From contig JAUSLL010000016.1 of NCBI GenBank assembly GCA_030649335.1, forward strand, positions 1 to 34,341: a DNA stretch of 34,341 bases, given 5' to 3'. This stretch comes from Parvibaculum sp. GTDB taxonomy: Bacteria; Pseudomonadota; Alphaproteobacteria; Parvibaculales; Parvibaculaceae. Under the pieces are notes generated by a model, which ran no database searches, had not been told where the DNA came from, and worked only from the letters and a program-made list of their open reading frames with translations. Position 1 is the stretch's first letter. The number at the start of each line of letters is the position of its first letter. Positions 32,822 to 34,341 of this stretch are shown here, piece after piece. The translations under genes were made by a program, and so were the position numbers.

Positions 32822-33223
32822 TCAATCACCACCGCCACCGTCGCCACCGCCGCCGCTGTCGCCGCCGCCGTCACTGTCGCCCCCGCTTTTGCCGTCGCTG
32901 TGACCACCATAGCTATAACCAACGCCGATACCTGCGCCGCCAGTGGCGTTTCCACTCCGCTTGCTTTTCCTCGATCTGGCTATTGCAAAAACGGCAACGA
33001 AGACCAGAGCCCAAACGATGTAAAGTCCGCCGTTATCGGAACTCTTCTTTTTGTTGATTGGCTCGGTTCGTTTCTCGTCATTCACAACAAACGACATGCC
33101 GTTGCTTTCCGCGTCAACACTGGCCGCCAATTCCGGAAGCGGAACATCGCGCGCATGAGCGCCAACCGTGAAATCGAATGCGATTAGCAGTGTTGCGAAA
33201 GCAATGCTCTTGAGCATCACCAT
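32822..33223 (-). CDS. Small exported membrane protein with Gly/Asp/Ser tail, unknown function
   Basis: I do not recognise this 133-residue protein. It opens with a clear signal peptide (MLKSIAFATLLIAFDFTVGAHA), then a short polar part (VPLPELAASVDAESNGMSFVVNDEKR) and one membrane helix (GGLYIVWALVFVAVFAIA) followed by a basic stop-transfer RSRKSKRS. The last 45 residues are nearly all Gly, Ser, Asp and Ala and end in GGGGDGGGGD. The tail would lie in the cytoplasm. The ATG at 33223 has GGAGGG nine bases upstream, which supports translation. The longer frame to 33343 does not. Part of the repetitive 3' end might have grown by codon repeats. It converges on the Old Yellow Enzyme gene. Confidence 0.6.
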   Translation of the reverse strand: MVMLKSIAFATLLIAFDFTVGAHARDVPLPELAASVDAESNGMSFVVNDEKRTEPINKKKSSDNGGLYIVWALVFVAVFAIARSRKSKRSGNATGGAGIGVGYSYGGHSDGKSGGDSDGGGDSGGGGDGGGGD

Positions 33224-33441
33224 TGGCTCAACCCTCCGCAACCGGAGGAGATGCCGCCACGTCCGCCAAACCAAGCACATGCGTCCTTCCCCCAAAAGCA
33301 ATGTCCCCGCGAAAAACTTAATGGAGCGGTGCAGCGAGGGCAAATCAGAGAAGTGCGGGAACGAAAATAAAGTCGCTTCAAATCATCTTGGCCGGATTTG
33401 ATCCCGGAGCGCATCTCACCTCCGCGCACGCTGCAAATTGG

Positions 33442-33464
33442 ATCCCGTGGTCAAGCCACGGGAT
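33442..33464. repeat. Perfect palindromic hairpin of the five-base-loop family
   Basis: ATCCCGTGG-tcaag-CCACGGGAT is a perfect 9-bp stem with the same tcaag loop as the hairpin at 24651-24671. Confidence 0.8.
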
Positions 33465-33485
33465 GATAGCGGAGTGTTTTCGCGC

Positions 33486-33528
33486 CCACCCAAAATCCGT
33501 CTTCGCCTGACTCGATCGATCCACCTCC
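33486..33528. repeat. Repeat unit, degenerate copy (paired with 33832-33879)
   Basis: CCCACCCAAAATCCGTCTTCGCCTGACTCGATC here and CCCATCCAAAACCCGTCTTCGCCCGACTTGATC at 33832 differ at only four or five positions (positions given rather than full text needed only to 33518). In this copy the right arm of the hairpin has lost GGGC, so the palindrome is broken. Confidence 0.7.
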
Positions 33529-33704
33529 ATCACGCCGGGGAGGATGAGGGAAGAGGGCCCCCCATTCGGGCGAGGATAAGTTTCAAACAAAATAAACAAC
33601 ATCCTCCTCCTGAGGGGAGCCTCTTGGCTCGTCTCGCGGAGTGGCCAATCCCCCCTTTAGCTCTCTTTCCCCACCGGAGGATTACTCTCCGCACGCGAAA
33701 CTCA

Positions 33705-33798
33705 GACAATCGCACAGACCTCGCTTGACCTCGACATGGAAACACTCGAATTCCGACAGGAAACAATCGTATTTTTGAGCCTGCATCGAGCCATTTTA
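33705..33798 (+). repeat. Diverged intergenic element, copy B (paired with 24799-24880)
   Basis: Shares CTCGACATGGAAA, CTCGAATTC and ACAGGAA in register with copy A. The ATG at 33736 opens a frame beginning METLEFRQE, close to MERLEFAQE of copy A, but after that point the two frames diverge. This one runs on through the palindromic repeat to 33939, which argues against a real protein. Function unknown. Confidence 0.6.
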
Positions 33799-33831
33799 CA
33801 TGTTCAAAAAACTTATCCCCACATCCCAGCC

Positions 33832-33879
33832 CATCCAAAACCCGTCTTCGCCCGACTTGATCGGGCGATCCATCTTCAC
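33832..33879. repeat. Repeat unit with intact palindrome
   Basis: TCGCCCGA-cttga-TCGGGCGA at 33848-33868 is a perfect 8-bp hairpin, followed by TCCATCT, the same outer motif as at 24616. The left flank is shared with 33486-33528. Confidence 0.8.
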
Positions 33880-33934
33880 CGCAAATCGTCATGCAAAGTC
33901 GGACACCTTGATCAAAACAAGGCAATTCAATCTG

Positions 33935-33940
33935 TATAAT
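33935..33940 (+). promoter_or_regulatory. Candidate -10 box
   Basis: A perfect TATAAT in an A/T-rich stretch, directly before a chain of hairpins. The only TTGA-like -35 (TTGATC, 33908-33913) is 21 bases upstream, which is too far, so the promoter is tentative. Start of transcription would be near 33946. Confidence 0.45.
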
Positions 33941-33945
33941 GATAA

Positions 33946-34079
33946 ATATCCCGGCGCCCAAAACGCCACGCAACCCCGCTCAAACGGAAGCCCCGGATTA
34001 TCCTGTCGGGCGTTCCCTTGCGGGGTTGCTATTGGATGTGCGTCTCGCACTCGCCCTGACTATTGAGTCGGGCTTTTTT
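33946..34079 (+). ncRNA. Candidate structured small RNA, about 134 nt
   Basis: Three hairpins follow each other. First is a long stem closed by GCAACCCCGC (33970-33979) and GCGGGGTTGC (34020-34029), a perfect 10 bp, with inner pairing of GGAA/TTCC and GCCC/GGGC. Second is GTGCG-tct-CGCAC (34038-34050). Third is a terminator ending in six T at 34079. A TATAAT lies about ten bases before the presumed start. It matches no RNA family I can recognise; SRP RNA, 6S and tmRNA were considered and their key motifs are not seen. An open frame that crosses it (33939-34151) runs through the terminator and has no ribosome site. Expression is not shown. Confidence 0.5.
34053..34079 (+). terminator. Intrinsic terminator of the candidate small RNA
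   Basis: GCCC-(T)-GACT, loop ATTG, AGTC-GGGC forms an 8-bp stem with one bulged T and is followed by TTTTTT. There is no plus-strand protein gene before it, so it must end something else, most simply the RNA at 33946. Confidence 0.8.
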
Positions 34080-34341
34080 CATTGCCTTGTCGCCTGCGCA
34101 CTCAATGTGAGTAACCCGGACGTCAGGGGTATGTTGCGCTCTATGGCCTAAACGGTTCACTGACCGGTCGCCCATGAAGAACGCGTCAGGTGGGTAATGA
34201 AATGCAAATTCCTAATCGTGATCAGGACCTTGCCTGCGTCGGTGGAGCCATCTTCGAAACCTCCCCGTTGTTGAGACAATAAAATGCTAGGCCCTTGTGA
34301 ATCGGAGCGCAATAGAAATCGCAATTCCATTTCATTCAATA
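34080..34341. other. Unassigned right edge of the window
   Basis: No feature can be supported here. A minus-strand frame ending at 34157 and open to the window edge gives about 60 residues without recognised motifs. It could be the C-terminus of a gene continuing outside, or chance. Confidence 0.3.

Larger units (their letters stand above)
33224..33704. other. Non-coding region with degenerate repeats
   Basis: No frame here looks like a protein: the longest ones translate repeat elements and lack ribosome sites and conserved motifs. It carries the palindromes listed at 33442-33464 and 33486-33528 and a C/G-rich stretch at 33538-33680 with pieces resembling the CTCCCC-type intergenic repeat. 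Confidence 0.6.

Noticed and set aside
33530..33973. 147-residue minus-strand open frame
   Set aside because: Translates intergenic palindromes (DQVGRRRVLDG is what the five-base-loop repeat gives in this frame), without ribosome site or family motif.
33939..34151. 70-residue plus-strand open frame over the candidate small RNA
   Set aside because: Crosses a strong terminator, has no ribosome site, and its bases are explained by stem pairing.

Overview
The window is GC-rich (about 60 percent by eye) bacterial chromosome, almost certainly from an alphaproteobacterium. The best evidence is the gene set aroQ-accB-accC, aat, DUF2155, mlaD and an NDUFA12-type complex I subunit, which lie close together in many alphaproteobacteria. 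Supporting signs are a B12-dependent ribonucleotide reductase, a histidine kinase whose core resembles the PleC/DivJ/PdhS type, and typical alphaproteobacterial intergenic palindromes. I cannot name a genus. There is no phage, transposase, CRISPR array, tRNA or rRNA gene that I can see, and the window reads as ordinary chromosomal backbone.

Layout. 1-1479 (minus): N-terminal 493 residues of NrdJ, cut by the window edge. 1876-4537: an orphan CheY-like receiver, then NDUFA12, mlaD and a DUF2155 gene on plus, running convergently into aat on minus. 4732-7904: a CPA1 cation/proton antiporter (+) and a thiolase (-) facing each other across a terminator. 8105-10512 (minus): accC, accB and aroQ, in transcription order aroQ-accB-accC. 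10787-11886 (+): thiS and thiG. 11883-14032 (minus): a DsbA-like oxidoreductase and an M48 metalloprotease with a TPR tail. 14424-17919 (+): a divergent gamma-glutamyltransferase-like lipoprotein, an aminotransferase, a TfoX-like protein and a Tat-type DUF411 protein. 17981-20002 (minus): an NTF2-like protein and two PaaG-like enoyl-CoA hydratase/isomerase paralogues. 20157-21215 (minus): a diguanylate cyclase. 21496-24509 (+): coniferyl-aldehyde-type dehydrogenase and a sorbosone-dehydrogenase-like lipoprotein. 24947-26647 (minus): DEAD-box helicase. 26973-28112 (+): histidine kinase. 28133-30166 (minus): parE. 30263-32746: a TetR regulator divergent from a DUF1330-like gene and an Old Yellow Enzyme homologue. 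32822-33223 (minus): a small glycine-rich membrane protein. From 33224 to the end there is no convincing protein gene, only repeats and one candidate small RNA.

The genes form small functional groups: fatty-acid synthesis initiation (accB/accC), acyl-CoA metabolism (thiolase, two PaaG-like enzymes), envelope work (mlaD, DUF2155, DsbA-like, M48), thiamine sulfur transfer (thiS/thiG), signalling (receiver, GGDEF, kinase) and a probable TetR-controlled electrophile or xenobiotic reductase unit.

I found no complete new biological system. The items most worth a second look are a three-hairpin candidate small RNA with its own TATAAT box and terminator at 33935-34079; a GGT-like lipoprotein that has lost key active-site residues; a pair of related intergenic elements 9 kb apart; at least three families of intergenic palindromes; and a tandem duplication that has copied the 3' end of thiS.
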